This document shows, piece after piece, positions 1 through 8,728 of a stretch of 64,000 nt of DNA. The translations under genes were made by a program, and so were the position numbers. The stretch is taken from contig CAXXEF010000001.1 in the NCBI GenBank assembly GCA_963677825.2, positions 744,001 through 808,000 on the forward strand, in the 5' to 3' direction. The first letter of the stretch is position 1, and every line of letters starts with the position of its first letter. The DNA is from Sporobacter sp963677825 (GTDB lineage Bacteria > Bacillota > Clostridia > Oscillospirales > Oscillospiraceae). Below the pieces are notes generated by a model. That model searched no databases, had not been told where the DNA came from, and worked only from the letters and a program-made list of their open reading frames with translations.

Positions 1-123
1 TTAGAGAATGACACTTCAGATATGGGCTCTGCAACGGGAAAAGCTGAATTATTTTTGATCTATGTCTATATGGCGATTGTAATAGGGCTTGGGGCAATTC
101 TAACGAGATATTTTTTAACATAA
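1..123 (+). CDS. C-terminal end of a membrane protein (partial)
   Basis: The window opens inside a reading frame of 40 codons that ends at TAA 121-123. The residues visible are a short polar stretch followed by one hydrophobic, probably membrane-spanning segment (LFLIYVYMAIVIGLGAIL) and a short basic tail. The family cannot be named from this fragment. Base composition is AT-rich like the next two genes and unlike the catabolic island that follows. Confidence 0.45.
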   Translation, partial: LENDTSDMGSATGKAELFLIYVYMAIVIGLGAILTRYFLT

Positions 124-569
124 TATAATAACAAAAATATTGTTTTATGTATGAAATAAGAAATTTGCAAGAAATCAATATTATTGTCTCGAACTTAGGT
201 CCATAATATCACCGAAGTATAGGGATGACATAATCTGATAGAGTTAATGTAATGGATTTTGCGCAGATGTGCTATTTGAAAAGTTAGGAATAGAACCGAA
301 TTGGGATAAGATTCGGTATTATATTCTTTTGGATGAACTTTTCTAAAGTATTATTCGATATATTCCCATCTACCGAAAGAGGCAAAACACCGTGGATATG
401 TTTCAGTCTACCGACGCAGCGAAAGACATTCATACCATCCTCTCTAGCCATGTGTAGCCGGTGATACTGGTAGAGAAATGTAGTTACAGACGATTACGGT
501 ACGCATCGCAGTAACAAAAAAGTACAGTTCTAAGAGAAAGATAACTTAGAAGTTGTGGAGGAATGATAA
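124..569. other. Non-coding AT-rich stretch
   Basis: No open frame with a credible start and ribosome binding site was found in these 446 bases. A short inverted repeat (ACCGAAT/ATTCGGT, 295-317) is present. Bases 350-480 have scattered stops in every frame and could be a decayed gene, but nothing recognisable remains. Confidence 0.4.
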
Positions 570-1082
570 GTGAGAATTGAAACGGAAAGATTAATTTTAA
601 GAAGATATACTATTGATGATTTACAAGATTTATTTGAATATTTGTCTAACGAAAAGGTTGTTGAATATGAACCATATAAACCAATGGACATTGAGGAGGT
701 TAAAGGGAACCTCGACTGGCGTATTTCAACTGATGAAATGATAGCTGTTGAACTAAAGGAAACTCATAAAATGATTGGGAATGTTTATCTTGGAAAGCGG
801 GATTTTAATACTCTTGAAATGGGATATGTTTTCAATAAAAATTATTGGGGAAATGGATATGCAAAAGAAAGTTGTAAAGCACTTATAGATAATGCTTTTT
901 CTGAAGGAATTCATCGAATTTTTGCAGAATGCGACCCCAAAAATCCGAATTCATGGAAACTATTAGAGAAACTTGGGTTTCAAAAAGAAGCATATTTTAG
1001 ACAGAATGTGTATTTTTGGACAAAGGAAAATGGAACTCCAATTTGGAAAGATACATATGTATATAGCATTTTGAATATGTAA
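570..1082 (+). CDS. GNAT acetyltransferase, RimJ/RimL type
   Basis: A 170-residue GCN5-related N-acetyltransferase, predicted to move an acetyl group from acetyl-CoA to an amine, either a protein N-terminus or a small molecule. The N-terminus IETERLILRRYTIDD matches the TERLxLR opening of the RimJ/RimL subfamily. The acetyl-CoA pyrophosphate loop is seen as YWGNGYA near residues 92-98, and NPNSWKLLEKLGF near 127-139 is the usual C-terminal alpha4 signature. The GTG start at 570 is chosen because GGAGGAATGA lies just upstream. The gene stands alone in an AT-rich segment with a beta-lactamase-family gene, consistent with accessory or resistance-type cargo; its substrate is unknown. Confidence 0.85.
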   Translation: MRIETERLILRRYTIDDLQDLFEYLSNEKVVEYEPYKPMDIEEVKGNLDWRISTDEMIAVELKETHKMIGNVYLGKRDFNTLEMGYVFNKNYWGNGYAKESCKALIDNAFSEGIHRIFAECDPKNPNSWKLLEKLGFQKEAYFRQNVYFWTKENGTPIWKDTYVYSILNM

Positions 1083-1438
1083 GCAAATCTTGTTTTACAG
1101 GGATGTTATTGTTAAATAGTCTAAAAATCACACGTGGAGACGGTAGTATTGATGTCAAGGGTAAAAGACTGAGTGTACAGAAACCCCAGTATATAAGCCA
1201 TTTCTGTAATTTTGCGATTTTTAAAATGTACTTTCAAAGCGTGATTTCACCCGTTCATGGGAATCAGTCTATCGGGTCGGATTCCGTTCGGGAGGGTACA
1301 GGATTGATAACGGTCTTTCACGAGAGGACAGGATAGATGTTTTGCGTTTTTGGGGCTTGGTGAGAGAACAGGATAGATGTTTTTGGGATTTTTTCGTGTG
1401 CGTGGGAACAGGTCGAATGGGAGAAAAGGAGTGATTGA
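1083..1438. repeat. Non-coding gap with a 16-base direct repeat
   Basis: In this gap of 356 bases the motif ACAGGATAGATGTTTT occurs at 1328-1343 and again at 1368-1383, exactly 40 bases apart. Looser relatives (ACAGGATTGATAAC near 1299, GGAACAGGTCGAATGG near 1405) flank it. The pattern may be the remains of a short tandem repeat or binding-site array. A 77-codon frame at 1103-1336 has no clear ribosome binding site and was not called. Confidence 0.4.
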
Positions 1439-2431
1439 ATGAATATAGAAAATGTATTTGACAAGAGTTTTAGAGGTTGTGCTCTAATAACTGAAAAGAA
1501 TAAGGCGTTATTTAAAAAAGTATTTGGTTATGCTGATTTTCCCAACAAAATTGATAATGATTTCGATACAAAGTTTGCTACAGCTTCAGCCGGTAAAGTG
1601 TTTGTTGCTGTTGGAATATTGCAACTAATTGAAAAACGCCTTATTCATTTTGAAGATACAATTGGAGAAATCCTTGATTGTGACCTTAAACAAATAGATC
1701 GGGGCATAACAATTGAAGAATTGTTGACTCATACTTCAGGCATACCTGACTATTTTGATGAATCTGTTATGAGTGAGTATGAAGATCTTTGGATCGATTT
1801 CCCAAATTATAAAATACGTTCGAATCAGGATTTGTTACCGCTCTTTGTTGATAAACCGATGATGTATCCCCGTGGCAGCAAGTTTCAGTATAACAACACT
1901 GGATTTGTTGTGTTGGCTTTGATTATTGAAAAAATAACTGGAATTGACTTCGATAAGTACTTGACTGACAATGTTTTTATACCTTCTGAGATGCGCAATA
2001 CTGGGTATTACGAACTTGACATGTTGCCTGCGAAATGTGCTGCAAATTATATTTTCGACGAAAAACGCTGCGGTTATAGAACAAATATTTTCAGCGTAGA
2101 TGCCAAAGGTACCGGCGCTGGAGGTGCATTTACAACAGTAGCCGATATTGAATCATTCTGGAATTGTTTATTATCATACAAATTACTTTCTGAATCCATG
2201 ACAAAAAATATGATTTCAAATCACAGCGGAAAAGATGAATGTTATGGTTACGGAATCTGGTTACGAAAAGCAAAAGACAATTTCGTACCATATTTTCAGG
2301 GCTGTGACCCAGGTGTGAGTTTTATTACATCTTATGATATTCCAAAGCAGTTGATGGTTGTATTAGTCAGCAATTACGGGGATAATGTCTGGAAATTACT
2401 AAAGGACATAAATAATTACTTTTTTGAGTGA
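1439..2431 (+). CDS. Beta-lactamase-family serine hydrolase
   Basis: A 330-residue protein of the class C beta-lactamase/DD-peptidase fold (Pfam Beta-lactamase). The nucleophile motif SxxK is S50-A-G-K53 and the YxN motif is Y151-N-N153; HTSGIPDYF near residues 98-106 is the conserved segment after the first helix in this family. No signal peptide or membrane anchor is visible, so a cytoplasmic esterase or peptidase role is more likely than wall or beta-lactam hydrolysis. AAAAGGAGTGATTGA precedes the ATG. The gene shares the AT-rich composition of the upstream GNAT gene and ends about 50 bases before a recombinase remnant, which suggests co-transfer on a mobile element. Confidence 0.85.
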   Translation: MNIENVFDKSFRGCALITEKNKALFKKVFGYADFPNKIDNDFDTKFATASAGKVFVAVGILQLIEKRLIHFEDTIGEILDCDLKQIDRGITIEELLTHTSGIPDYFDESVMSEYEDLWIDFPNYKIRSNQDLLPLFVDKPMMYPRGSKFQYNNTGFVVLALIIEKITGIDFDKYLTDNVFIPSEMRNTGYYELDMLPAKCAANYIFDEKRCGYRTNIFSVDAKGTGAGGAFTTVADIESFWNCLLSYKLLSESMTKNMISNHSGKDECYGYGIWLRKAKDNFVPYFQGCDPGVSFITSYDIPKQLMVVLVSNYGDNVWKLLKDINNYFFE

Positions 2432-2484
2432 GTCTAGGCACCCTACATCAACTTTCTCGTAGAGTGCCTTGCTGGTTTTTGCAT

Positions 2485-2709
2485 TTATTCATCCACATCC
2501 ACCGTCACGCCGGACTTGAATTCTACGGTGAATTTGTCCTCGGAGATGGTGACCTTTTCAACCAGCCGCCGGACAAGCGACTCGTCATATTCGGTCAGGG
2601 CGGTGGGCTGCTCTCGCAGGAAGGTGCCCATGTCGGCGATGCGCTTTTTCTGCTCGTCCGGCGCTGTGCCGGACGTCCCCTTTAATACTATACCCTTGAC
2701 GAATTCCTG
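2485..2709 (-). pseudogene. 3' remnant of a large serine recombinase
   Basis: On the minus strand the frame that ends at TAA 2487-2485 reads EQKKRIADMGTFLREQPTAL, then TEYDESLVRRLVEKVTI, then a final SEDKFTVEFKSGVTVDVDE-type tail. This is the characteristic C-terminus of large serine recombinases of clostridial conjugative elements (resolvase/recombinase family). Only about 70 codons remain; there is no start and no catalytic domain. The frame runs without interruption into the TAA stop of the acyl-CoA dehydrogenase at 2710-2712, so the scrap abuts that gene exactly. It marks the edge between the AT-rich accessory segment and the catabolic island. Confidence 0.75.
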
Positions 2710-3855
2710 TTACCTCAGCAGGCTTCCGGCAATAACCATTTGCTGGACCTGCGTAGTACCCTCGTAAATTGTTGTGATACGTGCGTCACGATACAACCGC
2801 TCCACACGGTTGCCATAGATGCAGCCTAATTCACCGTGAATCTGCACCGCTTTGCTCGCGATCCTGTTGCACGCCTCTGTCGCGAAATATTTCGCCATGG
2901 AACAACGCATGGTCGAGCCCGCGCTTCCGGCGTCTTTCATCACTGCCGCGTTATAGACAAGTTCCCGCGCAGCGGCGAGGTCCGTCGCCATTGAAGCAAT
3001 CATAAAGCTGATACCTTGCGAATCGGCGACGCGCCTTCCCTCCTGCTGTGATGATTTTGCAAACTTCAATGTTTCATCCAAGCAACCCTGCGCAATACCG
3101 ACAGCTTGTGCCGCCACGCCGAGCCGCCCGCCGTCCAGCGTCTTCATGGCGATTGTAAACCCATTATGCAGTGGGCCCAGCAGGTCACTTTTATGTACTT
3201 GGACATCTTCCAATACGATATCGCTGGTGGGATACCCGACGATCCCCATTTTGTGTTCAGGCTTACCCGTTGTTACGCCGGGCAGCTTCATATCTACAAT
3301 GAAAATGGAAATACCGCGCGATCCGCGCTGCGTTGAATCGGTCTTTGCATAGACAATGGCATAATCGGAGAACGGCGCGCCGCTAATAAACGTTTTGCGG
3401 CCGTTGATCTTAAAATAATCTCCGTTTTCCACGGCGGTTGTCCGCGTCCCTCCGGCATCTGAGCCGGCGCCCGGCTCAGTCAGCGCAAACACCAGCAGCT
3501 TATCGCCACTGGCAACACGCGTCAGATATTTTTGCTTTTGCTCCTCCGTGCCGCAAAAAAGCAGCGGACCGGCGCCCAGAGAGTTGGGTGTGTTGGCATA
3601 AAGTGATAGAACGGGACTGATTCTGGCAAATTCCTCTACCATCAGAACGTAGGTCAGGCTGTCTTCGCCTTGCCCGCCGTATTCAGCGGGAATTTTTAGG
3701 CCCAAAAATCCGGCCTTGGCCATTTTTTTGTGCATATCCCAATTGAAGCGATCTGTTTTTTCAAGGTTATCCAGAAGTTCCGGCGTGAACGCCGTTTCAG
3801 CAAAGCCTCGGTATTTCTCCTGCATTTGCTTATGTTTTTCAGAAAGAATCATCAT
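2710..3855 (-). CDS. Acyl-CoA dehydrogenase
   Basis: A 381-residue FAD-dependent acyl-CoA dehydrogenase that would introduce or remove an alpha-beta double bond in an acyl-CoA, passing electrons to an electron-transfer flavoprotein. Visible signatures are FALTEPGAGSDAGG near residues 123-136 (FAD/substrate loop), the mid-domain IKIPAEYGG-like segment near 55, and RDARITTIYEGTTQ at the C-terminus, where Glu365 sits at the usual catalytic-base position. Length is normal for the family. GGAGG lies directly before two consecutive ATG codons, so the second (3852) may be the real start. It is the last gene of the minus-strand GRE operon, 33 bases after the CoA-transferase, which suggests that it acts on the CoA ester formed there. 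Confidence 0.92.
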   Translation of the reverse strand: MMILSEKHKQMQEKYRGFAETAFTPELLDNLEKTDRFNWDMHKKMAKAGFLGLKIPAEYGGQGEDSLTYVLMVEEFARISPVLSLYANTPNSLGAGPLLFCGTEEQKQKYLTRVASGDKLLVFALTEPGAGSDAGGTRTTAVENGDYFKINGRKTFISGAPFSDYAIVYAKTDSTQRGSRGISIFIVDMKLPGVTTGKPEHKMGIVGYPTSDIVLEDVQVHKSDLLGPLHNGFTIAMKTLDGGRLGVAAQAVGIAQGCLDETLKFAKSSQQEGRRVADSQGISFMIASMATDLAAARELVYNAAVMKDAGSAGSTMRCSMAKYFATEACNRIASKAVQIHGELGCIYGNRVERLYRDARITTIYEGTTQVQQMVIAGSLLR

Positions 3856-3888
3856 TGCCTCCGTTAATAAAATAAACAGCCGTCTATT

Positions 3889-5448
3889 TTATTGCATGTA
3901 ATTAGATAGGCCGCCCCATGTTTCATAGAAAATTGCCGGATCCATTTGCTTCAGGTCTTGCGCAATTTCCGGCTTGAAATCCATATGCGCCAGTATATCT
4001 TTAGACAAATCGATGCCCGGTGCGATTTCCACCAAGACCATTTTACCGTCGATCAGCTTAAAGACGCAGCGCTCGGTTACATACAAAACGGTCTGATCTT
4101 TTTGGGCGTACTGACCGCTAAAGGTAATTTGCTCAACGTCACTGACGAACTTCTTGATGGCGCCTTCCTTTTCAATGACGACTTTTCCGTCACCGAGCTT
4201 GAGTTGCGCTTTACCCATGAAAGTACCGCAAAATATGACTATTGGCGTCGCGCCTGTGATATCGATGAAGCCGCCCGGCCCCGTCAGGCGAGGTCCGAAC
4301 TTACTGACATTGATATTGCCGTGTTGATCCGCCTCCCCGATGCCAAGGCAGGTTAAGCTCAAACCGCCACCGTCGATCAGGTCGAACATCGCGCCGTGTT
4401 CAAGCGTGGCTTCGGGATTATACGCGCTGCCAAAGTTCGGGAGCGCAGACGGAACGCCGCCCACCATGCCGCTTTCCGTCGACATGGTAACGTCGTCGAT
4501 CAGCCCCTCTTCGGCGACGACCTTGGCGATGTCGGCCGGCACACCGATCCCCAGATTGATGATATCGCCTTTATTGAGTTCCATCGCGCAGCGACGGCAT
4601 ATGACTTTACGCTCGTTAAAGGGCAGCGGCTCGATGGCGTCCATCGGTTTTTTCGTCTGCCCGGAGAAAGACGGCTCGTAGTAAATGCCCTCTGTCTGCC
4701 AGCAGGCATCTTTGTCTGTGGCAATGACGACGTAATCAACCAAAATGCCGGGGATTTTTACGTCTTTGGGACTCATTGTTCCTTTTCTTGTCAAGTATTC
4801 AACCTGAACAATCACAATGCCGCCGCTATTCTTCGCCGCGGTTGCAACAGCCAGACCTTCGTTGATAATGCTTTCATGCTCGAAAGTAATGTTACCGTTT
4901 TCGTCGGCCGTCGTCCCGCGCAGCAGCGCCACATCGAGTGGAAAGCTTTTGTAGAATAAGTATTCCTCGCCCTTGAAATCCACAAGCTCTACGAGCTCGT
5001 CCTTGGTGCATTCGTTCATCTTCCCGCCTTCAATCCGGGGATCAACAAATGTACCCAGACCGACTTTTGTTAAGAGTCCCGGCCGCCCTGCGGCGATTTC
5101 ACGCCAAAGGTTTACAATGACGCCCTGCGGCAGGCAGTGGCACTGCAGCTGATTGTTGACGGCCAGGTCGCGCAGCGTATACGCTGAGCCAATATGCGCC
5201 CCGGACCATCGCGTTATAAGGCCGGGACCCGCTTCTCCGAGCCTGGTAACGCCGCGTTCCTTCCAGTCTCCCATGGCGCTACCCTGCTTTAAATTGAGGT
5301 CGCGCGGATGCCCCGTTTCCCTGAAGCTGTCTCTTATAGCGCAGCCGACTTCTTCCGCCCAGCCGGACAATCCCATCCCGGCCAGACCGATCGTCGCGCT
5401 GTCCGGGATCAGCTGTGCGGCTTGCTTTGCGGTTATAAATGTTGCCAT
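3889..5448 (-). CDS. Family I CoA-transferase (acetate/propionate type)
   Basis: A fused alpha-beta CoA-transferase, about 519 residues from the chosen start, predicted to move CoA between acetyl- or another acyl-CoA and a carboxylic acid through an enzyme-bound glutamyl thioester. The catalytic glutamate is in STESGMVGG, residue 338 when counted from the upstream TTG at 5487. The N-terminal VGLGTFVDPRIEGGKMN and C-terminal GIGEADQHGNINVSKFG segments are typical of Pct/YdiF enzymes. The ATG at 5448 is preferred because GGGGAAG precedes it; the TTG at 5487 is possible. Together with the downstream acyl-CoA dehydrogenase and upstream aldehyde dehydrogenases it would activate the acid product of the pathway. 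Confidence 0.9.
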   Translation of the reverse strand: MATFITAKQAAQLIPDSATIGLAGMGLSGWAEEVGCAIRDSFRETGHPRDLNLKQGSAMGDWKERGVTRLGEAGPGLITRWSGAHIGSAYTLRDLAVNNQLQCHCLPQGVIVNLWREIAAGRPGLLTKVGLGTFVDPRIEGGKMNECTKDELVELVDFKGEEYLFYKSFPLDVALLRGTTADENGNITFEHESIINEGLAVATAAKNSGGIVIVQVEYLTRKGTMSPKDVKIPGILVDYVVIATDKDACWQTEGIYYEPSFSGQTKKPMDAIEPLPFNERKVICRRCAMELNKGDIINLGIGVPADIAKVVAEEGLIDDVTMSTESGMVGGVPSALPNFGSAYNPEATLEHGAMFDLIDGGGLSLTCLGIGEADQHGNINVSKFGPRLTGPGGFIDITGATPIVIFCGTFMGKAQLKLGDGKVVIEKEGAIKKFVSDVEQITFSGQYAQKDQTVLYVTERCVFKLIDGKMVLVEIAPGIDLSKDILAHMDFKPEIAQDLKQMDPAIFYETWGGLSNYMQ

Positions 5449-5541
5449 AGCGTACTTCCCCATTTCTTTTGATAAATCGTTTGACAATCGTTACGACGCA
5501 TTACATATCATAAAAAATGTGTTATAACTTCAGCCAGTTTT

Positions 5542-5567
5542 AAGGGAGCCGTTTAACCGGCTCCCTT
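5542..5567. other. Hairpin between CoA-transferase and aldehyde dehydrogenase
   Basis: AAGGGAGCCG and CGGCTCCCTT form a perfect 10-base-pair inverted repeat with a six-base loop. On the minus-strand transcript it is followed by only a few U residues, so it is more likely an mRNA-processing or stability element inside the operon than a strong terminator. Confidence 0.6.
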
Positions 5568-5635
5568 TGATGATGTTATTACGCGGCGTCAAGCCGTGTT
5601 CCGGTCACTGATGTATATTGAACCGTGCTTCAACG

Positions 5636-7108
5636 TTAGCCTTTTGGCGGATAACTCATGTTGAGTGTTACGGCCTTTATTTCCGTATAGTTCTCCAATA
5701 TCCCTTCAAGGCAGTGTTCACGGCCAATACCGCTTTCTTTCATGCCGCCGTATGGATGACCCTCGCTCGGGGGGCCAGGGTAATTAATCAGGATGCTGCC
5801 GGCATTGACGGCATGCGCCATGTTCATGGCTTTGGCTGCGTCATGACTCCAGATGTACGCGACGAGACCATACGGCGTGTCGTTGGCCATTTCCAGGACT
5901 TCTTCTTCCTCGTCCCACGGGATGGCGACCACGACCGGCCCGAATATTTCTTCTCTGGCCAAGATCGTATCGTTATTCGGGCATGTAAAGACTGTGGGCT
6001 CAATGAAATATCCTTCGGCCAGAGGACCCTCCTCCGGGGGAAGACCGCCGCACACCAGTTTTGACTTGCCTTCCTTTAAAGCAGCTTCGATATAGGAGCG
6101 CACTTTTGTAAACTGCTGTTTGTTGACAATCGGCCCGATATCGGTGTCTGTGCTCATCGCGTTGCCCAGCTTCATTTTTTTCAGGTTTTTTGCCATTGAT
6201 TCTACAAAGCCGTCATAAATCGATCGATGGATGTAAATGCGGCTGCCGGAGGAGCATGACTGACCCATACGATTGAAACGGACGGTGCCGATAACGCCGT
6301 TGACGACATACTCCTGATACGAATCCGGATAGACGATCTGCGGGTTTTTGCCGCCCAATTCCATAGTTGACATAATGACACGATCCGCCGCACAGTGCAG
6401 AAGCTTTTTGCCGACGTCGGTAGACCCGGTAAACGTGATCTTCCGGACTAGCGGGTGCTGTGCCAGCGCCATGCCGCACTCCGACCCGGGGCCGGTGATG
6501 ACGTTGAGCACGCCGTCCGGTAAAAATCGATTGGCGATCTTGACCATTTGTATCGCCGCGACCGGTGCCGTCGACGGTACCTTAAGGACGACCGTATTGC
6601 CCGTGAGCAGCGCCGGTCCGATTTTGGCTGCCGCCAGAGCCAGCGGTGAATTCCACGGCGTAATGGCCGCTACCACGCCAAGCGGCTCGCGGCGCGTGTA
6701 CAAAAAGGCGTCGTTCGGGCCGGGATAAACCGTCCCTTTTATTTCGGTGGCAAGACCACCGTAATACCGGATTTTTTCACCGGCATTTTTAGCTTCAATC
6801 TGGGTATAGCGGATGGCGTTCCCGTTTTCAGGTGCGATCAGCTGTCCGAGCTCCTCGGCTGCGTCTTCAATCGCGTTGGCGATTTTTAGCAGAATAGCGC
6901 CCCGCTCGACGAGCGGCACTTGTTTCCAGCTCTTGAAAGCCTCGGCGGCCGCTTTAACAGCCAAATCCACGTCCTCTTCATTTGAGCGCGGTACTTCGGA
7001 AAATATTTCGCCCCGTTTTGACGGGTTTTCAATCTGTATCCATTGACCGGAAACGCTCTCAACTTCTTTTCCGCCAATAACCATTAATTCGCGCCTGATG
7101 TTGCCCAT
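5636..7108 (-). CDS. NAD(P)-dependent aldehyde dehydrogenase, canonical active site
   Basis: A 490-residue aldehyde dehydrogenase that should oxidise an aldehyde to the carboxylic acid. All classical residues are present: Asn153 in TPWNSP, Lys176 in VVLKVPS, general base Glu250 in MELGGKNPQ and nucleophile Cys285 in RMGQSCSSGSR. AAGGAGG lies seven bases before the ATG. It is the second of two tandem paralogues; the two align without gaps through the active-site region and are highly similar throughout, so they arose by duplication. Within the GRE operon it probably oxidises an aldehyde formed upstream, giving the substrate for the CoA-transferase that follows. Confidence 0.92.
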   Translation of the reverse strand: MGNIRRELMVIGGKEVESVSGQWIQIENPSKRGEIFSEVPRSNEEDVDLAVKAAAEAFKSWKQVPLVERGAILLKIANAIEDAAEELGQLIAPENGNAIRYTQIEAKNAGEKIRYYGGLATEIKGTVYPGPNDAFLYTRREPLGVVAAITPWNSPLALAAAKIGPALLTGNTVVLKVPSTAPVAAIQMVKIANRFLPDGVLNVITGPGSECGMALAQHPLVRKITFTGSTDVGKKLLHCAADRVIMSTMELGGKNPQIVYPDSYQEYVVNGVIGTVRFNRMGQSCSSGSRIYIHRSIYDGFVESMAKNLKKMKLGNAMSTDTDIGPIVNKQQFTKVRSYIEAALKEGKSKLVCGGLPPEEGPLAEGYFIEPTVFTCPNNDTILAREEIFGPVVVAIPWDEEEEVLEMANDTPYGLVAYIWSHDAAKAMNMAHAVNAGSILINYPGPPSEGHPYGGMKESGIGREHCLEGILENYTEIKAVTLNMSYPPKG

Positions 7109-7234
7109 TACGTGTTCCTCCTTAAGCTTACCTTGTATTGTTTATTTATTGTTCTTCTATTGACGGGCTGCTGATGCCCGACTGATACCTGTAAGAGCGC
7201 GGCGTAAATCGCCCTGCCGGACTAATCCACACAG

Positions 7235-8704
7235 CTATATGGGCGGATACTGCATGTTCAGCGTCACCGCTTTGAGTGTCGTATAGTTTTCCAATACACC
7301 TTCAAAACAGTTCTCGCGGCTGTATCCGCTTGCCTTAACGCCGCCGTATGGATGGCCCTCGGTCGGGCCGCCTAAATAATTAATAATAACTGTGCCGGCC
7401 TCGATCGCATGGGCCATATTCATGGCTTTAACCGTATCGCTGCACCACACGTAAGCAACAAGGCCATAATCCGAATCGTTTACCATATTCAGAACCTCCG
7501 CCTCGTCCTCCCACGGTATGGCGACAATGACTGGCCCGAACACCTCATCTTTAACAAGAATCGAGTTGTTATCCGGACTGATAAAAAGCGTGGGCTGGAT
7601 ATAGTAACCTTCGGTCAGCGGTCCGTTCTTCGAGGGAAGCCCGCCGCAAACCAGTTGTGTGCTTTCTTCGTTCAGGGCCGCCTCAATATAGGACAGCGTG
7701 CTTGAATACTGCGCTTTATTGGCAATCGGCCCGATATCGCTCTGCTCATCGCAGGCGTCACCCAGCTTAAAGCGCCGGAGCTTCTGTGCCATTTTGTCAA
7801 CGAACGCATCGAATATCGAACGGTGTATGTAGATACGGCTGCCGGACGCACAGGATTGTCCCATTCGGTCGATGTGGACCGCGCCGATGACGTCACTAGC
7901 GGTCTGATCCTGATTCACATCGGGATAGACGATTTGTGGATTTTTCCCGCTCAGATTCATCGTCGAGAGCACAACGCGGTCAGCCGCTTCGTGCAAGAGT
8001 ATTTTGCCAACCTCAGAAGATCCGGTAAACGAGATTTTGCGTACCATCGGGTGCCGCACTAAAGCCAGGCCGCATTGCGTGCCATATCCCGTAATAATAT
8101 TAAGGACGCCCGGCGGCAGGAACCGGTTGGCGATTTTCGCCATCTTAAGCACGCCGACAGGCGTCGTCTGCGGAACTTTGAACACGATTGTATTGCCCGT
8201 TAAAAGGATCGGCGCGATTTTCACCGTCCCCAGAGCCAGCGGAGAATTCCACGGCATCATCGCCGCTACGACGCCGATCGGCTCACGCCGCGTATACAGT
8301 AGCGCGTCGTTAGGGCTGGGATAAACCGTCCCTTTGAGCTCGCTGGCTAATCCGCCGTAATAGCGGAATTTATCGCTCGCGTTTTGCACTTCCCCGCGGG
8401 TGTACCGTATGATGTTGCCATCTTCGGACGCCACCGCGCGGGAAAGTTCATCCGTCTCTTCTACTATAGCCGCTGCAATTTGCAGCAGGATCCTTCCCCG
8501 CTCGGCGGGTGAAACCATCCGCCACGTCCTGAAGGCCGCCGCGGCCGCTTTGACGGCTCGATCCACATCTGCCGCGTCGGCGCATGGCACCTCGGCAAAA
8601 ACCACTCCGCGTCTGGATGGATTTTCAATCTGCATCCATTGCCCGGAAATACTTTCCGCCTCTCTGCCGCCTATGAGCATCCGTTCGCGTATCACGTCCG
8701 CCAT
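7235..8704 (-). CDS. Aldehyde dehydrogenase paralogue with Glu to Asn active-site change
   Basis: A 489-residue paralogue of the neighbouring aldehyde dehydrogenase. Asn153 (MPWNSP), Lys176 (IVFKVP) and Cys285 (RMGQSCASGSR) are retained. The general-base position reads MNLSGKNPQ instead of MELGGKNPQ, so Glu250 is Asn250 (codon AAT, positions 7957-7955). This glutamate activates the hydrolytic water in non-acylating enzymes. In CoA-acylating methylmalonate-semialdehyde dehydrogenases the same position is known to be Asn, so a CoA-dependent reaction is one reading; a degenerate or regulatory copy is another. It starts 25 bases after the GRE with AAGGAGA directly before the ATG. Confidence 0.88.
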   Translation of the reverse strand: MADVIRERMLIGGREAESISGQWMQIENPSRRGVVFAEVPCADAADVDRAVKAAAAAFRTWRMVSPAERGRILLQIAAAIVEETDELSRAVASEDGNIIRYTRGEVQNASDKFRYYGGLASELKGTVYPSPNDALLYTRREPIGVVAAMMPWNSPLALGTVKIAPILLTGNTIVFKVPQTTPVGVLKMAKIANRFLPPGVLNIITGYGTQCGLALVRHPMVRKISFTGSSEVGKILLHEAADRVVLSTMNLSGKNPQIVYPDVNQDQTASDVIGAVHIDRMGQSCASGSRIYIHRSIFDAFVDKMAQKLRRFKLGDACDEQSDIGPIANKAQYSSTLSYIEAALNEESTQLVCGGLPSKNGPLTEGYYIQPTLFISPDNNSILVKDEVFGPVIVAIPWEDEAEVLNMVNDSDYGLVAYVWCSDTVKAMNMAHAIEAGTVIINYLGGPTEGHPYGGVKASGYSRENCFEGVLENYTTLKAVTLNMQYPPI

Positions 8705-8728
8705 TCTCCTTATTTTCGGATGGGCGCC

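Noticed and set aside
1103..1336. 77-codon plus-strand frame
   Set aside because: No good ribosome binding site, low-complexity translation and overlap with direct repeats.
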